From Parafrankia sp041008525 (GTDB lineage Bacteria; Actinomycetota; Actinomycetes; Frankiales; Frankiaceae), in assembly GCF_041008525.1 (NCBI RefSeq), contig NZ_JBFLUG010000020.1, positions 20,609 through 84,608 on the forward strand: DNA of 64,000 bases, given 5' to 3'. A program made the position numbers and the translations under genes. Of the stretch, positions 62,733-64,000 are shown one piece after another (the first letter of the stretch is position 1; every line of letters begins with the position of its first letter). Below the pieces are notes generated by a model that searched no databases, was not told the DNA's origin, and saw only the letters and a program-made list of their open reading frames with translations.

Positions 62733-63383
62733 CTACCCGACCAGCCCGGCCTGGTTGGCGAGGACGGCGAGCTGGGCCCGGTCACGGGCGGCGAGCTTCA
62801 CCATCACGCGACTGACGTGGGTACGGGCCGTCGCCGGGCTGATGACGAGCCGGGCGGCGATCTCCTCGTTGGACAGGCCCAGCCCCACCAGGCCCATGAC
62901 CTCCCTCTCCCGGACGGTCAGGCTGCCCAGATCCACGTTCAGCGCAGGGTGGGCCGGCCGGCGGGCGAACTCCTCGATGACCCGCCGCGTGATGGTGGGT
63001 GAGAGGAGCGACTCTCCGGCCGCGACGACCCGGATCGCCCGCAGCAGGTCCGCAGGCTCGGCGTCCTTGAGAACGAATCCGGATGCCCCGTTGCGCAACG
63101 CCTCGAAGACGTACTCGTCGAGCTCGAAGGTGGTGACCATGACCACCCGCGTCGCCGCGAGGACCGGGTCGGCGGTGATCTCGCGCAGGGCGGCGAGCCC
63201 GTCCAGGCCGGGCATTCTGATGTCGAGCAGGAGAACGTCCGGGCGGGTGCGGCGCACCAGGTCGATGGCGGCCCGGCCGTTGTCGGCCTCACCGGCGAGA
63301 TCGAGGTCGTCCTCGGTCTCGATCAGGACCTTCAGGCCCAGCCGGACGAGCGGCTGGTCGTCCGCGATGACCACCCGGATCAT
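62733..63383 (-). CDS. NarL/LuxR-family response regulator
   Basis: 216 residues from ATG 63383, overlapping the kinase stop (ATGA). Receiver with VVIADDQPLVRLGL, phospho-acceptor Asp in VLLLDIRMPGLDG, VVMVTTFE and FVLKDAEP. LuxR helix-turn-helix with LTVREREVMGLVGLGLSNEE and ISPATARTHVSRVMVK. Its kinase lies upstream and an ABC exporter follows, so it probably controls the exporter. Confidence 0.95.
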   Translation of the reverse strand: MIRVVIADDQPLVRLGLKVLIETEDDLDLAGEADNGRAAIDLVRRTRPDVLLLDIRMPGLDGLAALREITADPVLAATRVVMVTTFELDEYVFEALRNGASGFVLKDAEPADLLRAIRVVAAGESLLSPTITRRVIEEFARRPAHPALNVDLGSLTVREREVMGLVGLGLSNEEIAARLVISPATARTHVSRVMVKLAARDRAQLAVLANQAGLVG

Positions 63384-63982
63384 GGGGTCGACTCGACCCC
63401 GGCGGTTCGTGGCGCGCCTGGCGCGCCTGCCGACTCGGTGGCAGCGCCAGCGGTGGTCCGGCGGGCGGTGGGGCCCGGTCCGAGTGGCAGCTCGGTGTGC
63501 ACGCGCCATCCTCCCGCTGCCCACGGGCCCGCGGTGAGGGACCCGCCCAGTTCCTCGACACGTTCGCGCAGGCCGCGCAGGCCATGGCCGACGGCGGCGA
63601 CGAGCGTGGCGCCGTGCGAGCCGGCCGCCGGCGCCTGTGCGGGCCGGTCACGGACCTCGATCCGCAGCTGGCCGCCGGCCGAGTGGAGCGCGACCCGGAC
63701 CTCGGCCGGGCCCGCGTGGCGCAGCACGTTGGTGAGGGATTCCTGCACAACCCGGTACGCGGCGAGGTCGACCTCGGCCGGCACGGCGCCCAGGTCGCCT
63801 GTGGTGACCAGCTCGACCATGGTGCCGCACAGCCGCACCTCGGCGATCAGCCCGGGCAGCCGGCGCAGGCCGGTGAGCGGGGTGCGCGGTGCCTCTCCCG
63901 CACCGGTGCCCGCGGGGCCGCCAGCAGGCGCGCCGGAGGGCTGTGCGCCGCTCCCGGGGCTGGGGCCTGGCCTCCGCCGTTG
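63380..63982 (-). CDS. NarL-type sensor histidine kinase, 3' part (frame disrupted near right edge)
   Basis: C-terminal HATPase of a NarL-family kinase: VVQESLTNVLRHAGPAEV N-box, ELGGSLTAGP and GHGLRGLRERVEELGG G-box. The frame has a TGA at 63983-63985, so it is closed 15 codons inside the window edge; the upstream part (HisKA_3 and sensor) would be in another frame or outside. The last 30 residues in frame are a Gly/Ala/Pro-rich linker. Either a frameshift or a natural variable linker. The stop overlaps the response regulator start. Confidence 0.8.
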   Translation of the reverse strand, partial: QRRRPGPSPGSGAQPSGAPAGGPAGTGAGEAPRTPLTGLRRLPGLIAEVRLCGTMVELVTTGDLGAVPAEVDLAAYRVVQESLTNVLRHAGPAEVRVALHSAGGQLRIEVRDRPAQAPAAGSHGATLVAAVGHGLRGLRERVEELGGSLTAGPWAAGGWRVHTELPLGPGPTARRTTAGAATESAGAPGAPRTAGVESTP

Positions 63983-64000
63983 TCAGCGTCCTGTGCGTGG

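Overview
The window is very GC-rich, gene-dense actinobacterial chromosome. GTG/TTG starts are common, start/stop overlaps are frequent, and the set includes a DnaX-SRP RNA-tRNA-Ser block, MurT/GatD, SARP, DevR-type, RsbU-type and NlpC/P60 genes. Gene content and style suggest Frankia or a close relative. This is inferred; no rRNA or nif gene is present to settle it.

Layout. 0-6 kb: the edge of a methyltransferase gene, a large SARP/AfsR-type regulator, a small membrane hydrolase-like protein and a hypothetical protein. 5.5-9.7 kb: a conserved housekeeping block read leftward (recR, ybaB, dnaX, SRP RNA) and then tRNA-Ser(GGA) read rightward. 9.7-40.6 kb: an accessory-looking stretch between two tRNA-Ser genes in opposite orientation, starting with an integrase remnant against the first tRNA. 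It holds a GGDEF protein, a toxin-antitoxin pair with a shortened toxin, and a copper-resistance cluster. That cluster has CopA, two small HMA chaperones, a secreted protein, a His-tailed membrane protein and a SafE-cupredoxin protein, with two CsoR-type palindromes and no csoR. Next to it are a DUF305 lipoprotein and a BlaI/M56-peptidase pair with matching inverted repeats. Then come a two-component system with a repeat-rich promoter, a reductase/desaturase pair, and a group resembling the mycobacterial dormancy regulon (Rv2629-like, DevR-like, CBS-DUF1918). An isomerase, ferredoxin and P450, an Excalibur protein, a PLP decarboxylase and an NAD-binding protein complete it.

40.6-47.4 kb: tRNA-Ser(CGA), tadA with its partner gene, murT-gatD (lipid II amidation), a hydrolase-fold protein lacking its nucleophile, then 1 kb without genes that holds a strong 6C RNA candidate and a 40-bp perfect palindrome. 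Next is an NlpC/P60 cell-wall hydrolase behind a ydaO-type c-di-AMP riboswitch. 47.4-57.4 kb: a coiled-coil protein, a MuiA-family protein, a hemerythrin-like protein with 18-bp repeats, a three-gene RR-PP2C / CHASE3 kinase / receiver operon, a TIGR03085 protein and a Nudix hydrolase. 57.5-64 kb, all leftward: a GH26-like secreted hydrolase, a cytochrome b561 / molybdopterin oxidoreductase pair, and an ABC exporter followed by a NarL-type two-component system whose kinase runs into the right edge.

Many protein starts are chosen from family length and ribosome-site spacing and are uncertain by tens of codons.
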